A stretch of 32,867 nt of DNA from Methanothrix sp. (lineage in GTDB: Archaea > Halobacteriota > Methanosarcinia > Methanotrichales > Methanotrichaceae): assembly GCA_030611205.1 (NCBI GenBank), contig JAUWQF010000010.1, forward strand, positions 1 to 32,867, read 5' to 3'. A program made the position numbers and the translations under genes. The notes beneath the pieces are model-generated. The model had not been told where the DNA came from. It searched no databases and saw only the letters and a program-made list of their open reading frames with translations. Below, piece by piece: positions 24,937 to 32,837 of the stretch. Each line of letters begins with the position of its first letter. Within the stretch, counting starts at the first letter, position 1.

Positions 24937-25616
24937 AGCATCTCCACCCCCGGGCTGGCCCATCTTCTTCTGTTGAGGCCGAGTATCGTTTCGGGAAGAC
25001 GGAGCGCCTCTTCCGCTTCGTAATCCTCCAGGCCCACCATCCTGGCCAGAGCGATCAGCTCCCTGGGTGCCCTCAGGTCCAGGTGGGATCTAGGGCCGGT
25101 CGTTATCATCAGGCCTAGATCAAACTTTCTGATCAGCTTGAGATCCTGGTGGACCGTCTCAGCCCACCTTATCCTGGTGCCGCCCCGGAGGTGGATCATA
25201 GGGCCGAGATCGATCCCTATGGCCACCTGGTTATCTCTGGCCGCCTTCGCGGCGGCGATCCCCAGCCGCTTCCCTCTTTCTTGGGAATGAAGCAATAAGT
25301 CTACGTTCGGATCCTCACAGGCGGCCCGGTCGATCCGCTCGGGTCCGCCACAGGCCACCAAAAAATCGAACCTGGATCTCAGAGCGGCCGTGCGGCTGTG
25401 AAGAGTCCTGGGGCTGCTGGCCACCAGCTCCACGCCCCGGGCAACATCGATCTTATCTATCTTTTCCGCGGCATCGGCACCGAATAGCGGTCCGTTGGTG
25501 GCCCTGTTACATATTATCATCCCAGAGTAGCCCAGACGTCTCGCCACCAGAGCTAGCCTGCTGGGGGAGTCCGAGCCCTCGGGTAAAGAGCGAACGTCGC
25601 ACTCGTAGTAGCTCAT
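24933..25616 (-). CDS. rnp3: RNase P protein component 3 (Rpp30)
   Basis: 227 residues with a TIM-barrel-like fold related to metal-dependent hydrolases. YYECDVRSLPEGSD at the start, GYSGMIICNRA, a strand with VDLLLHSQE, IGIDLGPMIHL and LGLMITTGPRSHLDLRAPREL are family features. It forms the tRNA-processing RNase P holoenzyme with Pop5. Its start overlaps the preceding stop by four bases. Confidence 0.93.
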   Translation of the reverse strand: MSYYECDVRSLPEGSDSPSRLALVARRLGYSGMIICNRATNGPLFGADAAEKIDKIDVARGVELVASSPRTLHSRTAALRSRFDFLVACGGPERIDRAACEDPNVDLLLHSQERGKRLGIAAAKAARDNQVAIGIDLGPMIHLRGGTRIRWAETVHQDLKLIRKFDLGLMITTGPRSHLDLRAPRELIALARMVGLEDYEAEEALRLPETILGLNRRRWASPGVEML

Positions 25617-26029
25617 AGGATCTCTCCGGCGATCTTCACGGCTTTCTCCCGCCGGGCAGGATAGGTCTCCAGATGGATGCTGACCTGGATGGCGTCGGCT
25701 TGATCGGTCAGACGGACCTCACTCCCATAAGCTGCCTGCTTGTCCAGGCGAATGTAGAGATGGCACTTCTCGTCCACCCTTTGGTCCAGCTCGCCATGCA
25801 GCCGGTCCAGGTCGTTTCCGGGAAGCTGTTCGCGGAGCCTTTCCAAGAACTTGAGCCCCCTCTTCTTCTCCAGAACGGACTCGAGTATCACCAGACGGTT
25901 GCCGTAATGACCGATCACCCTTGTCGAGGATATGAACTCTGGTGGAACGAAAAGAGAAAGGGCCTTCCTGACCTTATCTTCGTCCTCCGTAGAGGCGACG
26001 AAGGCTCGAAAGGTCACCCGATGTATCAC
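25613..26029 (-). CDS. RNA-binding protein, COG1325 (exosome cluster)
   Basis: 138 residues. A conserved archaeal protein always found in or near this cluster and proposed to bind RNA, possibly linked to exosome or RNase P work. [39 protein letters not shown] and the C-terminal [16 protein letters not shown] are typical. It joins L15e and Rpp30 through ATGA overlaps at both ends. Confidence 0.84.
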   Translation of the reverse strand: MIHRVTFRAFVASTEDEDKVRKALSLFVPPEFISSTRVIGHYGNRLVILESVLEKKRGLKFLERLREQLPGNDLDRLHGELDQRVDEKCHLYIRLDKQAAYGSEVRLTDQADAIQVSIHLETYPARREKAVKIAGEIL

Positions 26030-26613
26030 TTTCCTTTACCGTCGTGAGCCCTTATGCTGGGGCGGATCTTCTCCGCGCCGATCCCTTTATTTCTCAGACC
26101 GCGCCCGCGCTTGCCAGCACTGGTCTTGCCCCGCTCTGCCCTGCCGGCATGGCCCGGGTTGGCGATCCAGCCCAGATCGCGGTCTGCTTTTATGGCCGGA
26201 TGGTTGGGATCGACCATGATCACCTCGAACCACTTATGCTTACCATCCTCACCGACCCAATAGGAGTTGAGGACCTCCATGTTGGGGTGTTTTCTGCTGG
26301 CCCGCTCCTCCGCGATCCTCTGGAGGCTCTTTGCCGGGGTGATCTTATGCATGCCCATATGCTTGGTACGTCTTCCCCGTATGTACCTGGACTTGCGCCG
26401 TCCACCGCGCCGGATGCTCACCCGGACCATGGTTATCCCCTGTTTGGCCTTGTAACCCAGGGACCTGGCCCTGTCCAGCCGGGTGGGACGCTCGATCCTC
26501 AGTACAGTCTTCTGCCGCCGCCACTCTATGAGCCGCCCCATCCTCAGCTCGCCTACGTAGCTGTCTCCCGGTGTTTTCCATGCATCACGGATGTATCCAT
26601 AAAAAGATCTCAA
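26026..26613 (-). CDS. rpl15e: 50S ribosomal protein L15e
   Basis: 195 residues, normal length for eL15. [14 protein letters not shown] at the start, the Arg-rich [23 protein letters not shown] and the central [31 protein letters not shown] are nearly invariant in archaea. The start is TTG 26613 with GAGGTGA about 5 bases upstream; the alignment of [10 protein letters not shown] to other L15e proteins supports it. It heads the superoperon. Confidence 0.96.
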   Translation of the reverse strand: MRSFYGYIRDAWKTPGDSYVGELRMGRLIEWRRQKTVLRIERPTRLDRARSLGYKAKQGITMVRVSIRRGGRRKSRYIRGRRTKHMGMHKITPAKSLQRIAEERASRKHPNMEVLNSYWVGEDGKHKWFEVIMVDPNHPAIKADRDLGWIANPGHAGRAERGKTSAGKRGRGLRNKGIGAEKIRPSIRAHDGKGK

Positions 26614-26685
26614 TCACTTCACCTCGGCCTGGTTCGACCATTTTTCGGTCACATTCCAGAAACCGCCCCACCTCTCCGGTCATAG

Positions 26686-26700
26686 CAGATAAACCTTTTC
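26686..26700 (-). promoter_or_regulatory. BRE/TATA promoter of the exosome superoperon
   Basis: GAAAAGGTTTATCTG on the minus strand combines a BRE-like purine run with TTTATC, about 80 bases upstream of the L15e TTG. It would give a leader of about 50 bases. No other strong promoter is evident until the 3' end of the cluster. Confidence 0.5.
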
Positions 26701-26704
26701 CGGG

Positions 26705-27127
26705 TTAGAGCCGCTCCGAGAGGAGCCACCTCGGAGGGTCGGAGCTGGCCAAGGTGAAACGGGGCTTCAGCTTGCCCTTGACCTTTACCCTGGTGTAGAT
26801 AAGCTGTTCCCCGTTCTTCGTCTCCAGGAGGACCCGGAGAGGTTCCATCTCCTCGTCGGAAAGCTCGATCAGCCCCTCACCACAGGAGAGCCAGTTGAAG
26901 ACCCGGACCCGGTTGACCTTTCGGACCCTCTTCAGGGCGCCAACGTCTGCGCTCTCGTCGACGTAGACGCTTTTTTTATCCTGAGGTGACCAGCCTATCT
27001 GCCCCACTTCGACTTCCAAGACGGTTACCGGTATCTCTTCCCCCTCCAGCGGTTTGGGGTAGAGCTTGGTCAACCGGTTCAGTCTGGCGCCGGTGGATCT
27101 GCTGAGTTTCAATCGCCTCGGCCCCAT
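26705..27127 (-). CDS. Conserved-looking protein of unknown function next to methanogenesis marker 14
   Basis: 140 residues from ATG 27127 (MGPRRLKLSRSTGARLNRL). I do not recognise the family. The N-terminus is strongly basic (about 1-30), the middle is beta-rich (IPVTVLEVEVGQIGWS), there is a single Cys in WLSCGEGLIEL near residue 95, and the end is again basic (VKVKGKLKPRFTL). There is no signal peptide or membrane segment. It lies 14 bases after the marker 14 stop, so the two are cotranscribed. The track's start at 27244 lies inside marker 14. Nucleic-acid binding is only a guess from charge. Confidence 0.68.
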   Translation of the reverse strand: MGPRRLKLSRSTGARLNRLTKLYPKPLEGEEIPVTVLEVEVGQIGWSPQDKKSVYVDESADVGALKRVRKVNRVRVFNWLSCGEGLIELSDEEMEPLRVLLETKNGEQLIYTRVKVKGKLKPRFTLASSDPPRWLLSERL

Positions 27128-27141
27128 CTTCCGGAGAACAG

Positions 27142-28587
27142 CTACATGTTCCGGGACTCGTAGTCCATCCTCTGCTTGAGGATGCATCTTCCTCCTCTTA
27201 CCCCACCCAGAGGATGCTTGGGTGTTCCCATGGAGTTCATGCACCTGGCCATCACCGCGGCCCCTCTGGCAAGGCCGTCGTCCACGAAGACCACGTTCTT
27301 CTCGGGCTCGTCGTAAAGCCCGAGCTTCGCAATCTCATCCAGGATCAGGGCCGGCTTATTCCCGCTGATCCCCGCCCGACCGGTGATCCCGATGGCGGTC
27401 TTGCCGGTGGCCAGTCCTTCATCCATGGCGACCTGGATCATCCGTTTGGCTGCCAGTGCCGCGGCTACATCTATGACTCCGAATAGGGTCTTCAGGCCCT
27501 TATCCCTGTAGATCTCTCCTCCGATCTCGGAGAGCTTATGAAGTCCGCTGCCGTTCTCACCCACGTCACAACCGATGAGCACTACTCCTATCTGTTGCGC
27601 TGCTGCAGGATCTACGGGAACGCTACCGTACCTGGTCCTACCTATGGGCACCTTCTCGATTGTGGTCTGCTCGTCTATCATCGCGCCGTATTCCCTGGCG
27701 TTCTTATCGATCTTGGTCTTCTTCTCCTCGAATATGTCCAAGGCGGTTCCCTCTTGAGGATCGACCAGACCGGTTCCCTGGATCACAGCATCGGGTACCG
27801 CCCCCGCCAGACCGCAGAAGTTGCCGATGGTGCTGGCGTAGGGCAAATCGGCGCTGGTGATCCTCCCGTCCAAGGTAGTACCGAAGTCCAGGCAGAGACA
27901 GGGGTTGCGGAAGTCCACATCGGTCCATTTGCTTCCTTCCTTTATGCCTGCAGTGGCCAGCTCACCTTCCATCTCGTTGGCCACGATCTCCACACCTGTG
28001 GAGCCCTTGGGTGGGAAGACCGAGGCCACGGGACCGTTGAATACTATCTTCTCCATCAGGCTGTAGGGTTTGAACTTGTCTATGATGTTCTGGAGGGACA
28101 TGGCGGGGGTCATCAGCCTGGGCGGCACACCGGCGGTCAAACATCCGTCGGCCAGGGCCTGTATGAAGATGCCCACCTCATCAGGTGAGTTGAAGCCTGC
28201 CACCACGCCGGTGGACCGGACCACGAAGTGGAGGTCCTTCTTCAGATCAAGCCTGGCCTTCCGGTGGCTTTCCAGGAGGGTCTCTCTCACCAGCTCAGCG
28301 ACCGAGTCTCTGGTGAGAGGTGTGCCGCAGAGGGTTCTTCCGAAGACCTCCTCGTCGGGTTGGGGAGGTCTGACATCTCTCGTCATCTTGATCGTCTTGT
28401 TCACGATGCCGGTCTGGCCGTATTTCATGTTGGTAGCGGTCAGGATGGATTTGGTGGTGCTGTTTCCCACCTCGACAGAGGCCACTATGTAGTAAGCCTT
28501 GCGTCTCAGGTCCAGATAGTTAACAGGAGGGCTTTCTGCGATTCTGGGTTTGGGTTTTGATCTGAAGAGACGACGAGCGATGCTCAT
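27142..28587 (-). CDS. Methanogenesis marker protein 14
   Basis: 481 residues. Recognised by its C-terminus CMNSMGTPKHPLGGVRGGRC and by VASVEVGNSTTKSILTATN near residue 37, features of the TIGR03285 family, found only in methanogens and relatives. SVEVGNSTTK and LCLDFGTTLDGRIT (near 230) resemble the two phosphate loops of actin/acetate-kinase-like ATPases, and FVDDGLARGAAVMAR near 440 could be the adenosine site, so a nucleotide-dependent role is plausible (inference). The function is not established. It is divergent from the geranylgeranyl-reductase-like gene with only a few bases between the two frames. Confidence 0.92.
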   Translation of the reverse strand: MSIARRLFRSKPKPRIAESPPVNYLDLRRKAYYIVASVEVGNSTTKSILTATNMKYGQTGIVNKTIKMTRDVRPPQPDEEVFGRTLCGTPLTRDSVAELVRETLLESHRKARLDLKKDLHFVVRSTGVVAGFNSPDEVGIFIQALADGCLTAGVPPRLMTPAMSLQNIIDKFKPYSLMEKIVFNGPVASVFPPKGSTGVEIVANEMEGELATAGIKEGSKWTDVDFRNPCLCLDFGTTLDGRITSADLPYASTIGNFCGLAGAVPDAVIQGTGLVDPQEGTALDIFEEKKTKIDKNAREYGAMIDEQTTIEKVPIGRTRYGSVPVDPAAAQQIGVVLIGCDVGENGSGLHKLSEIGGEIYRDKGLKTLFGVIDVAAALAAKRMIQVAMDEGLATGKTAIGITGRAGISGNKPALILDEIAKLGLYDEPEKNVVFVDDGLARGAAVMARCMNSMGTPKHPLGGVRGGRCILKQRMDYESRNM

Positions 28588-28656
28588 GATATGTCGGACG
28601 AACTTTCAGGGCATAAACTCTTCGGAAGACGCGTCGAAAGTTTGATCTGGAGGCAG

Positions 28657-29781
28657 ATGACCAGCCTTTCCGTGTACTCTGCGATAGTGGTGGGCGCTGG
28701 ACCGGCTGGAAGTTGCGCGGCACGGTTTATCGCGTCCCGGGGCCACGATGTTCTCCTCGTCGACAGGAAAGAGAGGGTAGGGATGCCAAAGCAGTGTGCG
28801 GAGGGTCTATTTCGGTCATGTTTTTCGGAGTTCTCCATGGATCCTGGGGACTTCATCTCCGGGACGGCTCGTTACTTGGAGGTGATCTTCCCCAATGGTA
28901 CCAGCTATCGGGTCGAAGACGATATCTGCATGCTGGACAGGCCCCGTTTCGACCAGCACCTCCTCAGGCTGGCAGGCTCGGCCGGCGCCGAGATCATGTT
29001 GGGCAAAAAGGTCAGACGCGTCGATCCCCCGACCGGTGCGATCCATCTCCAGAACGGAAAAATCCTCGAAGGCAGGGTAATAATCGGGGCGGACGGTCCC
29101 AGCTCCAACGTGGCCAGGTCCCTGGGCATAAGAAGCAGGCTGATCCCTGCAGCCCAGGTGGAGATGACCTGGCCCGAAGACAACGCCATCTACGCCTACC
29201 TGGACAAAGACCTGAGCCCCTACTCTTGCTGGATCTTCCCCAAGAACGAGATGGGCACGGCCAACGTAGGCTGCTTCGGCACGGCGTCCATCTTGCGTCG
29301 TTTTATCTCCAAGTACCGGATAGAAGGTGAGATCCTGAATAGGAACGGGGGCGCCATACCCTTGGGCCCGCTGCCCCAGCTCCAGAAGGGCCGGGTTCTC
29401 CTCATCGGAGACGCCGGCGGCCTGACAAACCCCTTCACCGGTGGTGGACTATATCCCGCAGCCCGGTCGGCGCGGATCGCGGCAGAGGCCGTAGACCGGT
29501 TTTTTGCGGGCGAGAAGCTGGACTACGAGTCCCGGGTGCGAAAGGACCTCATCGCCAGCGACGTGCACATGCGAGCCAGGACCCTCCTGGCCAGCCTCTC
29601 CAACGAAGAGCTGGACGAGCTGGGCCGGGGCATGGACGGGTTGGTCTTTCCCGGGGTGAGGTTTACCTCCGCACCGTCACTGATCTGGAGGGCGCTGCGC
29701 CATCCGGGGATGGTGAAGATGAAGTATCTGCCACTGCTGGAGGTTATCCTGAGGTACTGCCTGGCTGGGAAGGTATGGTGA
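28657..29781 (+). CDS. Geranylgeranyl reductase family FAD-dependent oxidoreductase
   Basis: 374 residues from ATG 28657. The FAD Rossmann motif IVVGAGPAGSCAARFIASRG sits near residue 10, then the family signature MPKQCAEGL, a GADGPSS strand near 150, and the second FAD motif GDAGGLTNPFTGGGLYPAARS near 245. Family members saturate the isoprenoid chains of archaeal membrane lipids or other prenyl compounds. Methanosarcinales carry several copies, so the exact substrate is open. I reject the track's ATG 28591 because its first 22 residues lack family character; GGAGG lies close to 28657, with unusually short spacing. It is divergent from marker 14. Confidence 0.85.
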   Translation: MTSLSVYSAIVVGAGPAGSCAARFIASRGHDVLLVDRKERVGMPKQCAEGLFRSCFSEFSMDPGDFISGTARYLEVIFPNGTSYRVEDDICMLDRPRFDQHLLRLAGSAGAEIMLGKKVRRVDPPTGAIHLQNGKILEGRVIIGADGPSSNVARSLGIRSRLIPAAQVEMTWPEDNAIYAYLDKDLSPYSCWIFPKNEMGTANVGCFGTASILRRFISKYRIEGEILNRNGGAIPLGPLPQLQKGRVLLIGDAGGLTNPFTGGGLYPAARSARIAAEAVDRFFAGEKLDYESRVRKDLIASDVHMRARTLLASLSNEELDELGRGMDGLVFPGVRFTSAPSLIWRALRHPGMVKMKYLPLLEVILRYCLAGKVW

Positions 29782-29823
29782 TCCCTATCCCATCAAACAT
29801 GGAGAGGGCGCGATCCGGTAGGT

Positions 29824-30114
29824 CTACCTTCTCGCGGCCTCCTGCTTGGTATCGATGGATATGTCCTTGTCCCGGCGGTCGTCTATCTTCACAGACGTTA
29901 TGATCCGCCGTACGCCTGATCGTGCCAGCGCCTCGTTCGCCTCCTCGATCACGTCGAATATCTCTCTCAACGACTCCGCCTCTAGAGAGGTGGACATGGG
30001 GCCGGGAAGAAACCGCAACCCCGATTTTTCCAGCACCTTGTACACCTCTTTGACGTACCGGCTGGCGCTGGTTCCGGTGCCCATGGGCACCATGCTGAAC
30101 TCGGCGATTATCAT
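29824..30114 (-). CDS. MTH1187 family thiamine-binding protein (UPF0045)
   Basis: 96 residues, ferredoxin-like fold. IIAEFSMVPMGTGTSASRYVKEVYKVLEKSGL, LPGPMSTSLEAESL and IITSVKIDDRRDKD are the conserved segments of MTH1187/YkoF-like proteins, which bind thiamine or related ligands as dimers or tetramers. The role in the cell is unclear. GAGGT lies 6 bases before the ATG. It converges on the geranylgeranyl-reductase-like gene with 42 bases between stops. Confidence 0.92.
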   Translation of the reverse strand: MIIAEFSMVPMGTGTSASRYVKEVYKVLEKSGLRFLPGPMSTSLEAESLREIFDVIEEANEALARSGVRRIITSVKIDDRRDKDISIDTKQEAARR

Positions 30115-30202
30115 GATATAACCTCGGGTCCCGAATATTGATTAAAACCATTATCAAGCGATTGATTTTGAGGGAGCTAAACACATACGATCTCCTTATT
30201 TC

Positions 30203-30252
30203 AACCGCTAATGAACGCTAATATTTCTTTTAATTCGCGTTCATTCGCGGTT
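30203..30252. repeat. 16-bp inverted repeat (15/16 match)
   Basis: AACCGCTAATGAACGC (30203-30218) and GCGTTCATTCGCGGTT (30237-30252) are inverted copies with one mismatch around an AT-rich 18-base loop. It lies in the divergent gap between the MTH1187 and UbiA genes. The AACCGC.AATGAACGC word resembles short dispersed repeats known from many prokaryotic genomes, so it may be a small mobile-repeat relic; a regulator site is an alternative. Confidence 0.7.
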
Positions 30253-30256
30253 TTAC

Positions 30257-30282
30257 CCTCCGAGTTCGTCCTCCGAGTTCGT
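30257..30282. repeat. 13-bp perfect tandem repeat
   Basis: CCTCCGAGTTCGT occurs twice with no spacer, 5 bases after the inverted repeat and about 50 bases before the UbiA TATA box. Confidence 0.75.
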
Positions 30283-30330
30283 ATTAGAAGATCGCGTATC
30301 TCGTGTGGAACAGATAACTAGAGCGGAACC

Positions 30331-30338
30331 CATATAAA
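30331..30338 (+). promoter_or_regulatory. TATA box upstream of the UbiA gene
   Basis: CATATAAA with a plausible BRE (GAACC) just upstream. Transcription would begin near 30360, which is downstream of the GTG 30349 chosen by the ORF track and conflicts with it. Confidence 0.45.
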
Positions 30339-30348
30339 CTATCCTGTT

Positions 30349-31185
30349 GTGCGACTCCGAACGATAGTTGTATCGATTAAAGGTCGTGATTGTCTGATCA
30401 ATTATTTCAAGATGTTGCGCATCAACGATTGGGTTAAGTTCTATATGCCCATCCCCTTGTTGGGCGCATTTTTGGCGCATGGTGCGCCGATCCAGATATT
30501 ACTTATAGCAATAATATATCTATGTCTTATCGGTTACGCCTTTGTGGTGAACAATTATTTCGATGTTGAGATCGATAGGCTGCACCGCCAAAAGGTGGAG
30601 TGCAACAAGAACCCTCTTGCAAGCGGGAGGGTGAGTAGGAGGGGCGTCCTGGTGCTCATGCTTTTGCAGATCGCCGTCGCCCTCGTCTGTTCACTTCTGT
30701 TGAGCGAGGCGGGATCGGTCCTTGTGGCGCTGAACCTTCTGCTTGTCACCGCCTACTCTGCCAGCCATATCAGGCTCAAGGAGAGGCTTGGGTGGGATAT
30801 AATCACCCACGGCCTGATGTTCGGAGCGGTGCCTTTCCTGGCCGGGTTCTCGCTATCTCAGGGCAGGCTCACCGGTGAGATCGTCTTGTTGTCCTTGATC
30901 TTCTTCGTGATAGCTTCTGAAGCGCTGCTCGCTCATCAGATAACGGAGTACGCAGAGGACGTAAAGGCGACCAACACCACCGTGACCATGATCGGCCAGA
31001 AGAAAGGCCTATCTCTGCTCGGCGCCTTCGTTGCGGCCTCCCTTATGATCCTTTCTGTTATAGCGTACCAGCATCAGGTACCTCTACTGGCGGTGGCGGT
31101 GCTGGCCTGCTATCTATTGATCTATCCGACTTATTCATGTAGAGGTGTATTCTTTGATATCGGTTATCGTGCCAGCACTGAATGA
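30349..31185 (+). CDS. UbiA family prenyltransferase
   Basis: 278 residues with about eight membrane helices. The first Asp-rich motif NNYFDVEIDRLH (near 68) and the second HQITEYAEDVKATNTT (near 195) bind prenyl diphosphate through Mg2+. Archaeal UbiA enzymes make membrane ether lipids, menaquinone/methanophenazine-like carriers, or prenyl-sugar donors. YFKMLRINDWVK before helix 1 resembles family N-termini, so the start may be GTG 30349, although the TATA box at 30331 would put the transcript start beyond it; ATG 30412 is the alternative. The end overlaps the next gene by about 32 bases. Confidence 0.85.
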   Translation: MRLRTIVVSIKGRDCLINYFKMLRINDWVKFYMPIPLLGAFLAHGAPIQILLIAIIYLCLIGYAFVVNNYFDVEIDRLHRQKVECNKNPLASGRVSRRGVLVLMLLQIAVALVCSLLLSEAGSVLVALNLLLVTAYSASHIRLKERLGWDIITHGLMFGAVPFLAGFSLSQGRLTGEIVLLSLIFFVIASEALLAHQITEYAEDVKATNTTVTMIGQKKGLSLLGAFVAASLMILSVIAYQHQVPLLAVAVLACYLLIYPTYSCRGVFFDIGYRASTE

Positions 31186-31951
31186 GGCACCTCAGATAGA
31201 GTACTGCTTAAGATCGCTGAACGATCAGAGCATCGACAAGGGGTGCTACGAGATCATAGTCGTCGATGGGGGCTCGGTGGACCAGACCCGCTCCATCGCA
31301 AAGAGGTACGCAGATAAGGTGATCGTCCAGACCGATCCGGGGATAGGCGGCGCCAGGAGAAACGGGGCCGAGGTCGCATCTGGCCAGGTTTTGGCATTTA
31401 CCGATGCCGATACAATCCTGTATCATAACTGGCTGGAGGTCATAAACAGAAACCTGGGGCGGCACGAGGCCAGCACCGGACCTGTCATCTTCCAGGACAA
31501 CAGCATCAGAACGGAGCTTCTGGGGGCCTGGCGGCGGTCATACAACTTATTAAACATCATAAATTTCTATTACTTGATAGGCTCCAACATGGCGGTCAGA
31601 AGCGATACCTACCGCAGGATCGGTGGACACAGCAACATATCCCTCCTCGACGACTACGATCTCTCTCGGAAGCTCTTCAGGAACGGGTCCGACACGGTAT
31701 ACGACCCGGAGCAGACGGTCTACACGTCTTCCAGAAGGACCACCAAGCTCCTGACCTATGGGATGACGGTGGCCTATGGCCACTACAACTATCTCGTCGC
31801 AAAGGATTACGAGAAACTGCTGAACTATCCCAAGGTGGACGAGATGACGGTGAGAGACATCCTGAAGGAGAACCGGCTGGGAAGAAACGTTCTCGACTCG
31901 GTGGGGAATATCCAGTCTTCTCTCCAGCAGACCATCAGAAAGATCACCTGA
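31154..31951 (+). CDS. Family 2 glycosyltransferase
   Basis: 265 residues from TTG 31154. ISVIVPALNEAPQIEYCLRSL at the start, VVDGGSVDQT near 35, FTDADT near 82 (the metal-binding DxD) and LLDDYDLSRKL near 172 form a complete GT-A core. It should move a sugar from a nucleotide or lipid donor to a lipid or surface glycan at the inner membrane face. TTG 31154 has GAGGTG 6 bases upstream; the track's GTG 31145 is inside that site. The overlap with UbiA indicates coupled translation. Confidence 0.9.
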   Translation: MISVIVPALNEAPQIEYCLRSLNDQSIDKGCYEIIVVDGGSVDQTRSIAKRYADKVIVQTDPGIGGARRNGAEVASGQVLAFTDADTILYHNWLEVINRNLGRHEASTGPVIFQDNSIRTELLGAWRRSYNLLNIINFYYLIGSNMAVRSDTYRRIGGHSNISLLDDYDLSRKLFRNGSDTVYDPEQTVYTSSRRTTKLLTYGMTVAYGHYNYLVAKDYEKLLNYPKVDEMTVRDILKENRLGRNVLDSVGNIQSSLQQTIRKIT

Positions 31952-31997
31952 AGCCGTCCGCCGCGAGCCATGGAGAGATCGGCGAGGATTTTGAGAT

Positions 31998-32627
31998 ATG
32001 ACCCGACTCGACCCTTACAAGCACCGTGTAGACCGGTACGATGAATGGTTCGAGACAAACCGGCACGCTTATCGGTCAGAGCTCCAGGCAATGAGGGTTC
32101 TGCTTCCCCCAAAGGGCGATAGCCTCGAGGTCGGGGTGGGGACGGGGAGGTTCGCCGCGCCCCTGGGCGTCGCCCTGGGACTGGACCCTTCCCGGGCCAT
32201 GATGGCGGAGGCTCGCCGCCGGAGGGTTGTGGTCGTGGAGGGCATCGCCGAATCTCTCCCTTTCGGACATGCTAGGTTCGATCAAGTGCTCATGGTCACC
32301 GTGGTCTTCTTACTGGAGAACCCCGATGCTGCCCTCAGAGAAGCTCGCCGGGTCCTGAAGCCGGGAGGGGCTCTGGTGGTGGGTTTCATCGACAAGAACA
32401 GCGACCTGGGCGCGGTATACGAGAGGCGCGGAGACGAGAGTACCTTCTATGGAGGGGCGCGCCTCCTCTCACCGGAGGGTATGAGCACTCTTCTGAAGGG
32501 GGCCGGGTTCCGGGACCTCGCCTTCGTGCAGACTCTCTTTCGGCTCCCGGAAGATCTGGATGTGGAAGATCCGGTTGAGGCAGGATACGGCCGCGGTTCC
32601 TTCGTGGTGGTCCGTGGTCAGAGATGA
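31998..32627 (+). CDS. Class I SAM-dependent methyltransferase
   Basis: 209 residues. SAM-binding motif I SLEVGVGTGRFAAPLG near 42, GLDPSRAMMAEAR (motif II) near 61, LPFGHARFDQVLMV (motif III region) and EARRVLKPGGALVVGF (post-III) are all in order. The protein resembles the UbiE/Methyltransf_11 type that methylates small molecules or lipids. It lies 46 bases after the glycosyltransferase and could belong to the same operon, with a prenylated or glycosylated lipid as substrate (inference). No strong ribosome binding site is seen. Confidence 0.9.
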   Translation: MTRLDPYKHRVDRYDEWFETNRHAYRSELQAMRVLLPPKGDSLEVGVGTGRFAAPLGVALGLDPSRAMMAEARRRRVVVVEGIAESLPFGHARFDQVLMVTVVFLLENPDAALREARRVLKPGGALVVGFIDKNSDLGAVYERRGDESTFYGGARLLSPEGMSTLLKGAGFRDLAFVQTLFRLPEDLDVEDPVEAGYGRGSFVVVRGQR

Positions 32628-32756
32628 TAATCCATTACGCTCGCATTTATAGTCCTGAACGCTAAGTTTGACACTTATCCGATGCGCAAGACGATCCCAG
32701 TCCAAGAAAACGCTGGCCTTGTAGCAGATGACTTCTTTGAGAGGCTCCACTAAGTA

Positions 32757-32837
32757 TCAAGTCTAACTTGACAATGTCACATGGGACCCTCCAATTGAGG
32801 CTACTGGTATTTTATATATTTTGTTTGGGTCAAGTTA
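32757..32837. promoter_or_regulatory. TATA-like box with TCAAGT sites, no gene seen
   Basis: A TCAAGT-CTA-ACTTGA palindrome (32757-32771), a TATA-like TTTATATATT at 32811-32820, and a TCAAGT half-site at 32830 lie in the final stretch, which has no convincing ORF. The layout suits a regulated promoter for a plus-strand gene just beyond the window. Confidence 0.4.

Noticed and set aside
27538-28188. 216-residue plus-strand frame
   Set aside because: It is antisense to marker 14 and has no motif.
32469-32750. 93-residue minus-strand frame at the right end
   Set aside because: It overlaps the end of the methyltransferase and shows no recognisable domain.
32682-32753. Short plus-strand frame beginning MRKTIPVQENAG
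   Set aside because: It has only 23 codons, no clear ribosome site and no identifiable family. It might be a relic but cannot be supported.
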